A DNA stretch of 64,000 nt from Bradyrhizobium cosmicum (GTDB lineage Bacteria > Pseudomonadota > Alphaproteobacteria > Rhizobiales > Xanthobacteraceae), in the NCBI RefSeq assembly GCF_007290395.2, contig NZ_CP041656.2:744001-808000 (forward strand). The letters are read 5' to 3'. The translations under genes were made by a program, and so were the position numbers. Within the stretch, counting starts at the first letter, position 1; every line of letters starts with the position of its first letter. Under the pieces are notes generated by a model. It was not told the DNA's origin. It searched no databases and saw nothing but the letters and a program-made list of their open reading frames with translations. Below, one piece after another: positions 52,112-62,100 of the stretch.

Positions 52112-54325
52112 TCAGGCAGCTGCCTTCTTCGGCGCGAAGCGTCCGTAGAAGGTTTCGCCCTTCGTGGCCATCTCCTCGAGCAATTTCGGCGGGGTGAAAC
52201 GCGAGCCGTACTTTGCTTCCAGCTTGTGGCAGAGCTCGACGAACTTCTTCGTGCCCATGAAGTCGATGTAGGACAGCGTGCCGCCGGTGAACGGTGCGAA
52301 GCCGAAGCCGAGGATCGAGCCGACATCCGCCTCGCGCGGATCGGTGATGACGTGGTCTTCCACCGTACGCGCAGCTTCCACCGCCTGCACCACCAGGAAA
52401 CGCTGCTTCAGCTCCTCGACATCGAGCGTATCGGGATCGAGCTGCTTCGGCTGCAGGGCCGAGAGGCCCGGCCACAGGCTCTTCTGGCCCTTGCCCTTCT
52501 CGGGGTAGTCGTAGAAGCCCTTGCTGTTCTTGCGGCCCAGGCGGCCCTGTTTCTCGACCAGCTCCACCATCAGCTTCTTCTGATCGGGGTTGATGGCGTT
52601 GGGGCCGAGATCGGCTTCCGTCGCCTTCATGATCTTGAGGCCGAGGTCGAGCGCGACTTCATCCGAGAGCGAGAGCGGGCCGACCGGCATGCCGGCCATC
52701 TTGGCGCAGTTCTCGATCATCGCCGACGGCACGCCTTCGAGGAACATCTCGTTGCCCTCGGCGACATAGCGGCCGACGCAGCGATTGGCGAAGAAGCCGC
52801 GGCTGTCGTTCACCACGATCGGCGTCTTGCCGATCTGCCGGACGTAATCGAGCGCGGTCGCGAGCGCGACATCGCCGGTGTTCTTGCCCTTGATGATCTC
52901 GACCAGCATCATCTTCTCGACCGGCGAGAAGAAGTGGATGCCGACGAACTTGCCCTGGTCCTTGAACCCTTCGGCCAGCGAGGTGATCGGCAGCGTCGAG
53001 GTGTTCGATGCGAAGATCACGTCCGGCTTCATATGCTCCTGCGCCTTGGCGAAGGTCTCCGCCTTGACCTTGCGGTCCTCGAACACGGCCTCGATGACGA
53101 GGTCGACGTCCTTCAGCGCGGCATAGTCGGCGGTCGCCGTGATGCGCGCGAGCAGGGCTTCTGCATCGGCGGGCTTGGCGCGGCCCTTCTTGATCTGCTC
53201 CTCGATCACCTTCTGCGCGTGCGCCTTGCCCTTGTCGGCGCTCTCCTGGTCGCGGTCGATCAGGACGACGTCGAGGCCGGCACGGGCCGAGACGTAGCCG
53301 ACGCTCGCGCCCATGAAGCCGGCGCCGATCACGGCGATCTTCTTCACCTTGGTTGCGGGCACGTCCTTCGGACGGCGAGCGCCCTTGTTGAGCTCCTGCA
53401 TCGACAGGAACAGGCTGCGGATCATCGCGGCCGCTTCCTTCGAGCGCAGCACCGAGGTGAAGTAGCGCGACTCGACACGCAGGGCAGCGTCGATCGGCAA
53501 CTGCAGGCCTTCATAGACGCAGCTCATGATCGCGCGCGCGGCCGGGTAGTTGTCGTAGGTCTCGCGGCGATAGATTGCGTTGCCGGCCGGGAACATCATC
53601 ATGCCGGCCTTGGAGAACACCGGACCGCCCGGGAGCTTGAAGCCCTTCTCGTCCCAGGGCGCGACGGCCTTGCCGCCGCCCTTGATCCAGTCCTTGGCGG
53701 CCTTGACGAGGTCGGCGGCGGGAACGACGGCGTGAATGAGGTTCAGCGCCTTCGCCTTTTCGACCGTAACCGGGTCGCCCTTGAGCAGGATCGTCATGGC
53801 GTCCTGCGGCGGCACCAGGCGCGGCACGCGCTGCGTGCCGCCGGCGCCGGGGAACAGGCCGACCTTGACCTCCGGCAGGCCGAGGCGGGTCTTGGGATTC
53901 TCCGCCGCCACGCGATAGTGGCAGCACAGCGTGATTTCGAAGCCGCCGCCGAGCGCGAGGCCGTTGATCGCGGCCGCCCACGGCTTGCCGGATGTCTCGA
54001 TCGAACGCAGCACCAGCGAGAAGCGCCGGCTCTGGTCGAACAGCATCTGGTTCGCGGCGGTCTCGCCTTGCTCCCCAAAGACCTTGGCGTAGGCCTGGTT
54101 CATGCCTTCCAGCATCGACAGATCGGCGCCGGCGCAGAATGCCTCCTTGGCGGAGGTGATGACGACGCCCTTCACCGCGGCATCAGCCGTGGTTTGCTTG
54201 ACGATCGCGTCGAGCTCGTTGGTCGAGGTCTCGTCGAGCACGTTCATCGAACGGCCCGGGATGTCCCAGGTCACGAGCGCGATGCCGTCGGAATCGGTCT
54301 CAACCTTGAAGTTCTTGTAAGCCAT
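52112..54325 (-). CDS. Fatty-acid oxidation multifunctional enzyme (enoyl-CoA hydratase / 3-hydroxyacyl-CoA dehydrogenase)
   Basis: A 737-residue FadB/FadJ-like enzyme. Residues 1 to about 200 form the crotonase domain ([37 protein letters not shown], which carry the oxyanion hole and the catalytic Glu). From about 320 the dehydrogenase follows, with its NAD motif ([20 protein letters not shown]), then the C-terminal dimerisation parts. It does the second and third steps of beta-oxidation. It is last in a four-gene operon, 18 bp after the thiolase. Confidence 0.95.
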   Translation of the reverse strand: MAYKNFKVETDSDGIALVTWDIPGRSMNVLDETSTNELDAIVKQTTADAAVKGVVITSAKEAFCAGADLSMLEGMNQAYAKVFGEQGETAANQMLFDQSRRFSLVLRSIETSGKPWAAAINGLALGGGFEITLCCHYRVAAENPKTRLGLPEVKVGLFPGAGGTQRVPRLVPPQDAMTILLKGDPVTVEKAKALNLIHAVVPAADLVKAAKDWIKGGGKAVAPWDEKGFKLPGGPVFSKAGMMMFPAGNAIYRRETYDNYPAARAIMSCVYEGLQLPIDAALRVESRYFTSVLRSKEAAAMIRSLFLSMQELNKGARRPKDVPATKVKKIAVIGAGFMGASVGYVSARAGLDVVLIDRDQESADKGKAHAQKVIEEQIKKGRAKPADAEALLARITATADYAALKDVDLVIEAVFEDRKVKAETFAKAQEHMKPDVIFASNTSTLPITSLAEGFKDQGKFVGIHFFSPVEKMMLVEIIKGKNTGDVALATALDYVRQIGKTPIVVNDSRGFFANRCVGRYVAEGNEMFLEGVPSAMIENCAKMAGMPVGPLSLSDEVALDLGLKIMKATEADLGPNAINPDQKKLMVELVEKQGRLGRKNSKGFYDYPEKGKGQKSLWPGLSALQPKQLDPDTLDVEELKQRFLVVQAVEAARTVEDHVITDPREADVGSILGFGFAPFTGGTLSYIDFMGTKKFVELCHKLEAKYGSRFTPPKLLEEMATKGETFYGRFAPKKAAA

Positions 54326-54343
54326 GTTGGTCGCTCCCTATCC

Positions 54344-55552
54344 TTAGACGCGTTCGATGATGGTCGCGGTGCCCATGCCGCCGCCGATGCATAGCGTCAC
54401 AAGGGCCGTGGATTTGTTGGTGCGCTCGAGCTCGTCGAGCACGGTGCCGAGGATCATCGCGCCCGTGGCGCCGAGCGGATGGCCGAGCGCAATCGCGCCG
54501 CCATTGACGTTGATCTTGGCGTTGTCGATGTCGAAGGCCTGGATGTAGCGCAGCACGACGGAGGCGAAGGCCTCGTTGAGCTCGAACAGGTCGATGTCCG
54601 ACTTCTTCATGCCGGAGCGTGCGAACAGCTTCTCGGTGACGTCGACCGGGCCGGTCAGCATCATCGCAGGCTCGGAGCCGATATTGGCAAAGGCGCGGAT
54701 TTTTGCACGCGGCTTCAGGCCGTACTTGCTTGCGGCCTCCTTGCTGCCGAGCAGCACGGCGCCGGCGCCGTCGACGATGCCCGAGGAGTTGCCGGCGTGG
54801 TGCACGTAGTTGACGCGCTCGATTTCCGGATGCGACTGAACGGCGACGCCGTCGAAGCCGCCCATCTGTGCCATCATCGTGAACGCCGGCTGCAGCTGTG
54901 CCAGCGACTGCATCGTCGTCGAGGGACGCATGTGCTCGTCCTTGGCGAGGATGGTGAGGCCGTTGATGTCCTTGACCGGCACGATCGACTTGTCGAAACG
55001 GCCTTCATCCCAGGACTTCGCGGCACGCTGCTGGCTCTGCACGGCATACGCATCCACGTCGTCGCGCGAGAACCCGTACTTTGTGGCGATCAAGTCGGCC
55101 GAGACGCCCTGCGGCATGAAATAGTACGGCACCGCCATTGACGGATCCATCGGCCAGGCGCCGCCGGAGGCGCCGATGCCGACGCGGCTCATCGATTCCG
55201 CGCCGCCGCCGATCACCAGCTCATGCTGGCCGCTCATCACCTGGGCTGCGGCAAAGTTCACGGCGTCGAGGCCGGAAGCGCAGAAGCGGCTGATCTGCAC
55301 GCCGGGCACGGCTTCACCGAGACCGGCCTTGAGCGCGGCAAAGCGCGCGATGTCGGAGCCGGCTTCGCCGACCGGATCGACCACGCCGAGTATGACGTCG
55401 TCGACGGAATCTTCCGGCAGGTTGTTGCGGTCCTTCAGTGCCTTCAGCGGCACGGTGGCAAGTGCGAGCGCGGTCACTTCGTGCAGCGCGCCGTCGGCCT
55501 TGCCGCGGCCGCGGGGGGTGCGGACGTGATCGTAGATATAGGCATCTGCCAT
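54344..55552 (-). CDS. Acetyl-CoA C-acyltransferase (beta-oxidation thiolase)
   Basis: A 402-residue thiolase. The nucleophile Cys is in [15 protein letters not shown]. The catalytic His is in [16 protein letters not shown] and the second Cys in [15 protein letters not shown] at the very end. It cleaves 3-ketoacyl-CoA in the last step of beta-oxidation. I chose the ATG at 55552 ([17 protein letters not shown]), preceded by AGGAGGCTCCC; the frame continues further upstream but those residues are out of character. It sits between the acyl-CoA dehydrogenase and the multifunctional enzyme. Confidence 0.96.
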   Translation of the reverse strand: MADAYIYDHVRTPRGRGKADGALHEVTALALATVPLKALKDRNNLPEDSVDDVILGVVDPVGEAGSDIARFAALKAGLGEAVPGVQISRFCASGLDAVNFAAAQVMSGQHELVIGGGAESMSRVGIGASGGAWPMDPSMAVPYYFMPQGVSADLIATKYGFSRDDVDAYAVQSQQRAAKSWDEGRFDKSIVPVKDINGLTILAKDEHMRPSTTMQSLAQLQPAFTMMAQMGGFDGVAVQSHPEIERVNYVHHAGNSSGIVDGAGAVLLGSKEAASKYGLKPRAKIRAFANIGSEPAMMLTGPVDVTEKLFARSGMKKSDIDLFELNEAFASVVLRYIQAFDIDNAKINVNGGAIALGHPLGATGAMILGTVLDELERTNKSTALVTLCIGGGMGTATIIERV

Positions 55553-55622
55553 GGGAGCCTCCTGATTGCAGCGATTGGTTGCGACCGCGGTGCGGTCGAG
55601 ATTGTTGGGGAAGCGAATAATC

Positions 55623-57413
55623 TCAGAAAGCTTCCGCCGGCAATTCCATGATGGTGGCGGAGCCGGCCTGGATGCGCGCGAGATTGGCGGCGGTCTCGGG
55701 CAGCATCCGTTCCATGAAGAAGCGGCCGGTGACGAGCTTGGTCGAGAGATAGGGCGTGGCCCCGCTCTCGGCAATCTTGGCCTGGGTCACCTTTGCCATC
55801 CTCGCCCACATGTAGCCGAGGGCGACGAAGCCGAAGAGGTGCAGGTAGTCCGTTGCGGCGGCGCCGGCATTGTCCGGCTTCATCATCGCGTTCTGCATCA
55901 GCCAGGTGGTGGCCTGCTGGAGGTGGCCGAGCGCCGTCGACAGCGGAGTGATGAACGGTGCCATCGCCTCGTCGCCGCCATTCTCCTTGGCGAACGCGCC
56001 GACCTCGCCGAAGAAGGCCATGATGGCGCGGCCACCGTCGCGCGGCAGCTTGCGGCCGACGAGGTCGAGCGCCTGGATGCCGTTGGCGCCTTCATAGATC
56101 ATCGCAATACGGGCATCGCGCACGAACTGCTCCATGCCCTGTTCGGCGATGTAGCCGTGGCCGCCATACATCTGCTGCGCCTGCACCGCGTTGGCGAAGC
56201 CGTACTCGGTGAGGAAGCCCTTCAGCACCGGCGTCATCAGCCCCATGTGGTCGTCGGCGGCCTGGCGGTCCTTGGCATCCTCGGAGCGATGGGCAACGTC
56301 GCTCTTCAGCGCAGTCCACATCACGAAGGCGCGCGCGGCCTCGTTGAAGGCGCGGATCGAGAGCAACGTGCGGCGCACGTCGGGATGCACGATGATCGGG
56401 TCGGCCGCCTTGTCCGGCGCCTTGGCGCCGGTGAGCGAGCGGCCCTGGATGCGCTCGCGGGCATAGGCGACGGCATTCTGATAGGCGACCTCGGACTGCG
56501 CGAGGCCCTGAACCGCGACGCCGAGGCGGGCCTCGTTCATCATCACGAACATGCCCTGCATGCCCTTGTTCTCTTCGCCGATCAGCCAGCCGGTGGCGTT
56601 GTCGTAATTCATCACGCAGGTGGAATTGCCGTGGATGCCCATCTTGTGCTCGATCGAGCCGCAGACCACGCCGTTGCGCGCGCCCACCGAACCATCGGCA
56701 TTGACCAGGAATTTCGGCACCACGAACAGCGACACGCCCTTGATACCGGCCGGCGCGCCCTCGATGCGGGCAAGCACGAGGTGAATGATGTTGGGAGCGA
56801 GGTCATGCTCGCCGGCCGAGATGAAGATCTTGGTGCCTGATATCTTGAAGCTGCCGTCGGCCTGGCGCACCGCCTTGGTGCGGAGCATGCCGAGATCGGT
56901 GCCGCACTGCGGCTCCGTCAGGTTCATGGTGCCGGTCCATTCACCCGCCACCATCTTCGGAACGTAGGTCTTTTTCTGCTCCGGCGAACCGTGGACGATG
57001 AGCGCCGCGGTCGCGCCCATGGTGAGGCCGCCATACATCGAAAACGCCATGTTGGCCGAGCACTGGAATTCGTTGACCGCCTGGCTCAGCGTCACCGGCA
57101 GGCCCTGGCCGCCGAACTCGGTCGGAGCCGACAGACCGAGCCAGCCGCCCTCGGCGACCTGCTTGAACGCGTCCTTGAAGCCCTTCGGCGTGGTGACGCT
57201 GCCGTCATCGGCGCGCTTGCAGCCTTCGAGATCGCCCACACGATTCAGCGGCTGCAGCACCTCTTCGGCGAGCTTGGCGGCTTCGCCGAGAATGGCTTCG
57301 CGCACGTCGCTCGACGCGTCGGAGAAGCCGGCGAGGTTGTCGTAGCGGTCGATCTGGAAGACGTCGTTGAGCAGGAAGTTTACGTCTTCGACGGGGGCTT
57401 TGTAGATCGGCAT
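55623..57413 (-). CDS. Acyl-CoA dehydrogenase (FadE-like, long form)
   Basis: A 596-residue flavoenzyme of the long acyl-CoA dehydrogenase type. The FAD and substrate-binding marks are visible (GEWTGTMNLTEPQCGTDLGM; KIFISAGEHDLAPNI) and GYIAEQGMEQFVRDARIAMI near the catalytic region, with the Glu in IYEGANGIQALDL. The C-terminal extension of about 120 residues is typical of this subfamily. It does the first, oxidative step of beta-oxidation. It follows the NTF2-like gene by 36 bp and precedes the thiolase by 70 bp. Confidence 0.95.
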   Translation of the reverse strand: MPIYKAPVEDVNFLLNDVFQIDRYDNLAGFSDASSDVREAILGEAAKLAEEVLQPLNRVGDLEGCKRADDGSVTTPKGFKDAFKQVAEGGWLGLSAPTEFGGQGLPVTLSQAVNEFQCSANMAFSMYGGLTMGATAALIVHGSPEQKKTYVPKMVAGEWTGTMNLTEPQCGTDLGMLRTKAVRQADGSFKISGTKIFISAGEHDLAPNIIHLVLARIEGAPAGIKGVSLFVVPKFLVNADGSVGARNGVVCGSIEHKMGIHGNSTCVMNYDNATGWLIGEENKGMQGMFVMMNEARLGVAVQGLAQSEVAYQNAVAYARERIQGRSLTGAKAPDKAADPIIVHPDVRRTLLSIRAFNEAARAFVMWTALKSDVAHRSEDAKDRQAADDHMGLMTPVLKGFLTEYGFANAVQAQQMYGGHGYIAEQGMEQFVRDARIAMIYEGANGIQALDLVGRKLPRDGGRAIMAFFGEVGAFAKENGGDEAMAPFITPLSTALGHLQQATTWLMQNAMMKPDNAGAAATDYLHLFGFVALGYMWARMAKVTQAKIAESGATPYLSTKLVTGRFFMERMLPETAANLARIQAGSATIMELPAEAF

Positions 57414-57449
57414 GGTGGTCTCCCGGCAGGCGGCCTGATGATGTTTGGC

Positions 57450-57836
57450 TTAGGATTGGGCGGCGGCAAGCTGCTCCGCCATCAGGCGGTGCAGCATGTT
57501 GATCGCCTTGAGCGGACGCACCATCACCTTGAAATTCGTGATGCGTCCCTCGGAATCGAAGGTGATGATGTCGACGCCGTTGAGCTCGATGCCGTCGATG
57601 ATGGTCTTGAACTCGAGCACGGCGCCATTGGCGCTTGTCCACTCGCCGACATAGGCAAAGCCGGGACCGCCGAGCACTTTTTCGGCGCTCGCGAGGTATT
57701 TGAAGGTGATGTCGCGGCCGCGCTGCGGCGAGTGCACCACGGGGCTTTCGAACACGGCGTCAGGATGCAGCAGGTCCCAGAGCGCTTTCGCATCATGGGA
57801 CTTCATGAAGGCGTACCAGGACTCGAGGCCGGTCAT
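57450..57836 (-). CDS. NTF2-like (SnoaL-type) small protein
   Basis: A 128-residue single-domain protein of the NTF2-like superfamily. The first helix (WYAFMKSHDAKALWDLLHPD) and the strand region (AVLEFKTIIDGIELNGVDII; FDSEGRITNFKVMVRPLKAI) match nuclear-transport-factor-2-like folds, which include isomerases, hydrolases and non-catalytic binders. It is first in the beta-oxidation operon, so a role in fatty acyl or steroid-like substrate handling is likely but not shown. Confidence 0.85.
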   Translation of the reverse strand: MTGLESWYAFMKSHDAKALWDLLHPDAVFESPVVHSPQRGRDITFKYLASAEKVLGGPGFAYVGEWTSANGAVLEFKTIIDGIELNGVDIITFDSEGRITNFKVMVRPLKAINMLHRLMAEQLAAAQS

Positions 57837-57965
57837 TGTCAGGATGCCTCCCTAGATCAAAGGCCTTGGCAAAAAGCTCGAAAACAACCCCATGCACAGT
57901 AGCGAGGAGTTTGATTTCGCTATGTTTTCGGGTCGAGTATTGAGCCCCGACCTTTGGCATCTCAT

Positions 57966-57997
57966 ATGCACATTGACGCATATGCATCAATGCGCAT
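57966..57997. promoter_or_regulatory. Probable PadR operator, 32-bp near-palindrome
   Basis: The bases read ATGCACATTGACGCATATGC and then ATCAATGCGCAT; 28 of 32 positions are self-complementary. The centre GCATATGC is perfect. It lies between the divergent PadR gene (starts 58039) and the beta-oxidation operon (starts 57836). This size and position suit a PadR dimer site that could control both. Binding is inference. Confidence 0.7.
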
Positions 57998-58038
57998 AAA
58001 GTCAAGTCAATTGGTCGGACCTCAAGGGAGCTGGTGCC

Positions 58039-58629
58039 ATGGCGCTGGGCGACGCAATCCTCGCATGCCTGACGGAACGTCCGATGACAGGCTACGAGCT
58101 GGCCAAGACGTTCGACTCCTCGATCGGCTTCTTCTGGAAGGCCGACCATCAGCAGATCTACCGCGAGCTCTCCAAGCTGCGCGACCGCGGCTACATCCAG
58201 GGCCGTGAGGTCGTCCAATCAGGCAAACCCAATAAACTCATCTATACGCTCACTCCCGAGGGCCGAACAGCGCTGCGGCACTGGGCCGCGCGGCCGAGCA
58301 CGCCGCCCTCGATCAAGGACGATCTCCTGATCCGGCTGCATGCGCTGGACAGCATCGACATCGAGCCCATGCGCACCGATCTGATGGCCCGGCTGGAGCA
58401 TCACCGCGACCGCCACGCGAACTACGAGCGCATCCTGAAAAAGCGCTTTCCGGAGGGGACGGCCTCGGGTGTGCTGGATCTCGGCAATCTGCTGCTGCTT
58501 CAGCTCGGCGCCCGGCACGAGCAGATGGTGGCCGACTTCTGCGAGGAGGCCCTCGAGGCTCTGTCAGCCATGAGCAGCAAGAGCACGGTGGTGATTCTGG
58601 AGGACGGCAAGCGCGAAGGGAAGGGCTGA
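58039..58629 (+). CDS. PadR family transcriptional regulator
   Basis: A 196-residue regulator. The N-terminal PadR winged helix (ILACLTERPMTGYELAKTFD; KADHQQIYRELSKLRDRGYI; PNKLIYTLTPEGRTALRHW) is followed by a C-terminal Vir_act_alpha_C helical domain (IKDDLLIRLHALDSIDIEPM) used for dimer contact. It is divergent from the beta-oxidation operon and lies just beyond a 32-bp near-palindrome, so it probably represses that operon and itself. The ligand could be an acyl-CoA or phenolic acid; that is inference. Confidence 0.92.
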   Translation: MALGDAILACLTERPMTGYELAKTFDSSIGFFWKADHQQIYRELSKLRDRGYIQGREVVQSGKPNKLIYTLTPEGRTALRHWAARPSTPPSIKDDLLIRLHALDSIDIEPMRTDLMARLEHHRDRHANYERILKKRFPEGTASGVLDLGNLLLLQLGARHEQMVADFCEEALEALSAMSSKSTVVILEDGKREGKG

Positions 58630-58699
58630 GGCAGCCGCCTCGAAGAATGGACCGAAAGCCGCGGGACTTCCGTCGCCGGGCGGGGAGATCGGCAGCCAG

Positions 58700-58876
58700 C
58701 TAGACCGGCAAATTGTCGCTCATGCCGGGCGGCACATCGCCCTGTTCGGACCGTTCGGCCAACAGCTCCTTCTCAGCCTCATACCAGAAGCTGTCCATTT
58801 TCTCGTTGGGCTGGCCCGCACCTTTCCAGATTTCATAGGCGCGTTTGCGGACGTCTTCTTCAGTCAAACCGGCCAT
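58700..58876 (-). CDS. DUF2934 family small protein
   Basis: A 58-residue protein. The start (LTEEDVRKRAYEIWKGAGQP) fits DUF2934, a family of short cytosolic proteins of unknown function that is common in Rhizobiales. The ATG at 58876 is preceded by AGGAGG, which supports it as a gene. The last residues are Gly/Pro-rich (EQGDVPPGMSDNLPV). It stands alone between PadR and the PodJ-like gene. Confidence 0.8.
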   Translation of the reverse strand: MAGLTEEDVRKRAYEIWKGAGQPNEKMDSFWYEAEKELLAERSEQGDVPPGMSDNLPV

Positions 58877-59013
58877 TCTCAGCCTCCTTGGTTGCTGAAG
58901 CTCCAAGCGGTGAGCCCGCATAGAGTTCCTGGCCGAGAGCGTGCTGAGGGGTGAGATTCCAATCGCATCCGACAGATAGGCCGCCCAACTTTAAGACACC
59001 GCCAACGGGTTCC

Positions 59014-59029
59014 TTAACCCGTTATTTAC
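59014..59029 (+). promoter_or_regulatory. CtrA-like binding site upstream of the PodJ-like gene
   Basis: TTAACCCGTTATTTAC has the form TTAA-N7-TTTAC, one mismatch from the CtrA consensus TTAA-N7-TTAAC. It lies 127 bp upstream of the PodJ-like ATG. CtrA controls polarity and cell-cycle genes in alphaproteobacteria, so the target fits. About one such near-match is expected by chance in a window of this size, so the location is the main argument. Confidence 0.45.
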
Positions 59030-59155
59030 CGTAACAGACAAAAGTCGGTTTTCGAGGCAGACGACCCGCGCCAAATCCGATTGTCTTTGCAACCGGCACG
59101 CGTGGGGAGACTGGAGGCGCCGGGTGGGGCGTCGGAGTCGGAACCGGACAGAGTC

Positions 59156-62100
59156 ATGAATTCGCGCGTATCGTGGAGTGTTGACGGTATCGACCCATCC
59201 GTCCGGGAGCGGGCCGAAGCTGCCGCGCGCCGTGCCGGCATGTCACTCAACGATTGGCTGAACTCCACGCTCGGCGAGACGGCCCCGCCAAACTTTCGCG
59301 GACCTTACGATCAGCGCCAGGACCAACGTCAGGATCAACGTCCCGATCCGCGTTCAGCGCAAATGCCGAGCCAGGAGAGCCGCGAAGTCGCCGACATCCA
59401 CCAGCGGCTCGACGCGATCACCCAGCAGATCGAACGAATCTCGAAGCCCGCGCCGCGGCAAGACGTTTCACGACAGGACGCCTCACGACTGGACGCTGCG
59501 CGGCCAGACGTCTCGCGCGAGCAGGGCGTCGCGCGCCAGCTCAATGACGCCATCTCGCGGCTCGACGCACGGCTGTCGCAAATCGCAAAGCCGCCGCAGC
59601 CGCAGCCGCAGGCGCCTCGGCCGGCACCAATCGAAACGCGTCGGCGCCAGGCCGATGCGGTCGAGCGCGCCGCCGCGCAGGTCTATCGCAACTCACCGCC
59701 GCTGAGCCCCGCGTCGTTCGACGTTGCCGTCGCCGAGATCACGGCGCGGCAGAGCGAACTCGACGGCTTCGCGCCGCGGCAGGTGCCGCCGCGCGCCGCG
59801 CCGCCGATTGCGCCGGCGGCAGCTCCATTCGCGCCCCCGATGGCGCCGCCCAAACCCGCCTACGCTCCGCCGCCACCGCAGCCCGGGCCCGATTTCTCGT
59901 CGCTCGAGCGCCATTTGCTCAAGATCACGAGCCAGATCGAATCGCTCCAGCGTCCTGACAATACCGAGCAGGCGATCAACGCCTTCCGCAGCGAGCTTGC
60001 CGAGATCCGTACCGCCATCACCGAGGCGATGCCGCGCCGCGCGATCGAGTCGATCGAGAACGAGATCCGCTCGCTGCATCGTCGCATCGACGAGACCCGT
60101 TCGTCCGGCACCGACGGCCAGGTGCTATCAGGCATCGAGCACGCGCTGTCCGACATCAAGCAGGTGCTGCGCACGCTGACGCCGGCCGAGCAACTCACCG
60201 GCTATGACGAGGCGATCCGCAATCTCGGCGCCAAGCTCGATCTGATCCTGCGCGCCAATGACGATCCCTCGACGGTGCGGCAGCTCGAAGACGCGATCTC
60301 GGCGCTGCGTGGCATCGTCTCCAACGTCGCCTCCAACGAGGCGCTGGCGCGGCTTTCGGACGACGTGCAGCTGCTCTCGTCCAAGGTCGACCAAGTGACC
60401 CGCGCCTCCGGCCCAGGCGACAGCTTCGCGGTGCTCGAGCAGCGCATCGCGGCGCTCACCGCCGCGCTGGAGACCCGCGAGCGGCCTCAGCCGTCGGAGA
60501 GCAGCGAACATCTGGAAGCTGCGATCCGAGCGCTGTCGGACCGTTTCGACCGCATGCAGGTCGGTACCGATTCCGCATCGACGTTCGCGCATCTCGAACA
60601 GCGGGTGTCGTATCTGCTGGAGCGGATCGAGGCCGCCTCCGATCCGCGCAACGGCAATTTGAGCCGCGTCGAGGACGGGCTGCACGACATTCTCAGGCAT
60701 CTGGAACGGCAGCAGGCGACCTATTCCGCGCTGGCCGAGAGCCGCAATTCCACGCCATCGTCCGATTCCGGCGTGGTGGATGTCGTCAAGCGCGAGCTCT
60801 CGGACATCCGCTTCAGCCAGGCGGAGACCAACCGCAGCACCCAGGACTCGCTCGAAGCCGTCCATAACGCGCTCGGCCACGTCGTCGATCGCCTGTCCAT
60901 GATCGAGGGCGATCTGCGCGCGGTGCGCACCGCGCCACCGGCGCCGCAGCCCATGACGACGTCCATGGCGATGCCCATGGCCGCGCCGATGGAGCCCGCG
61001 CCGATGGCGCGCGAAGTGCGGCCGCAGCAACAGCCGCAGCCGAAATACGATCCCAAGCCCGAATTGCCGAACCCGGCCGCTGCGCATCAGCCACCGCAGT
61101 CGGCCTTCGTCGCGGCGCCGCGCGAATTCCATGCTGCTGCCAATCCGGCGGCGCCGCCGCTTGCGCCGATGGCGCCGCAATCCACACCACCTTTGCCGCC
61201 GCGCGCGATCAGCGAGATCCTGGAGCCCCACACGGCGCCGGCCCGCTCGGCGCTTGCGCCGGAATTGCCGCCGGATCATCCGCTCGAGCCGGGCACGCGG
61301 CCGGGCGGCCGCGTCGCCACGCCGTCGGAGCGCATTGCCGCGTCCGAAAGCGCGATCAGCGAGATCCCTACCGCTCCGAAGGAGCCGGTGTCATCGTCGA
61401 GCTTCATCGCCGCAGCGCGCCGGGCGGCCCAGGCCGCAGCCGCGCAGCCCGAAAAGCCCGCCCGCGGTGCCAAGGTCAAAGCGACCAGTGCCAGCCGCGC
61501 CAAGGACAAGGGCCAGGAAGGCGGCTCGACCATCACCTCGAAGATCCGCTCGTTGCTGGTCGGCGCGAGCGTGGTCGTGATCGTGCTCGGCACGTTCAAG
61601 ATGGCGATGAACCTGCTCGACGGCGGCACTGCGCCGCCGGCGCCGCAGGCGATGGAGGACTCCTCCAGCGCACCCGCGCCGCAGACGCCGCCGGTCGAAA
61701 GCAAGCCGGCTGCGCCCGAGCAGGTCACGCCGTCGATGACCTCGCCGACGCCGATCGGAAAGCAGTCGCTGAACAATTCCGCGCCGGCCCCCGTCGCCGG
61801 TTCGGGCAACTCGGCCTCGGTTGAAATCCCGCCCGCTCCCGCTGCGGCGCCGCCGCCCGCGGCGAGCAGCGATGTCACCGGCGCGCTGACGGGCACGAGC
61901 CGCGCGCGGATCGGTCTGGTTCAGGTGCCGCCCAGCGAAAAACTGCCTGACGGCATCGGCGGTCCCGTGCTGCGCACAGCCGCGATGAAGGGTGATGCGG
62001 CTGCGGCCTTCGAGATCGGCATGCGGTTCGCCGAGGGCAAGGGCGTTGCGGCGAACTACGACGAAGCCGCCAAATGGTACGACCGCGCGGCACAGGCCGG

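Noticed and set aside
52088..54394. Open frame of 768 codons on the plus strand opposite the multifunctional beta-oxidation enzyme
   Set aside because: Antisense shadow rich in Arg, Leu and His; the minus strand has the crotonase and dehydrogenase motifs.
55553..55774. N-terminal extension of the thiolase frame
   Set aside because: It overlaps the acyl-CoA dehydrogenase end, has poor composition, and a perfect AGGAGG precedes the ATG at 55552.
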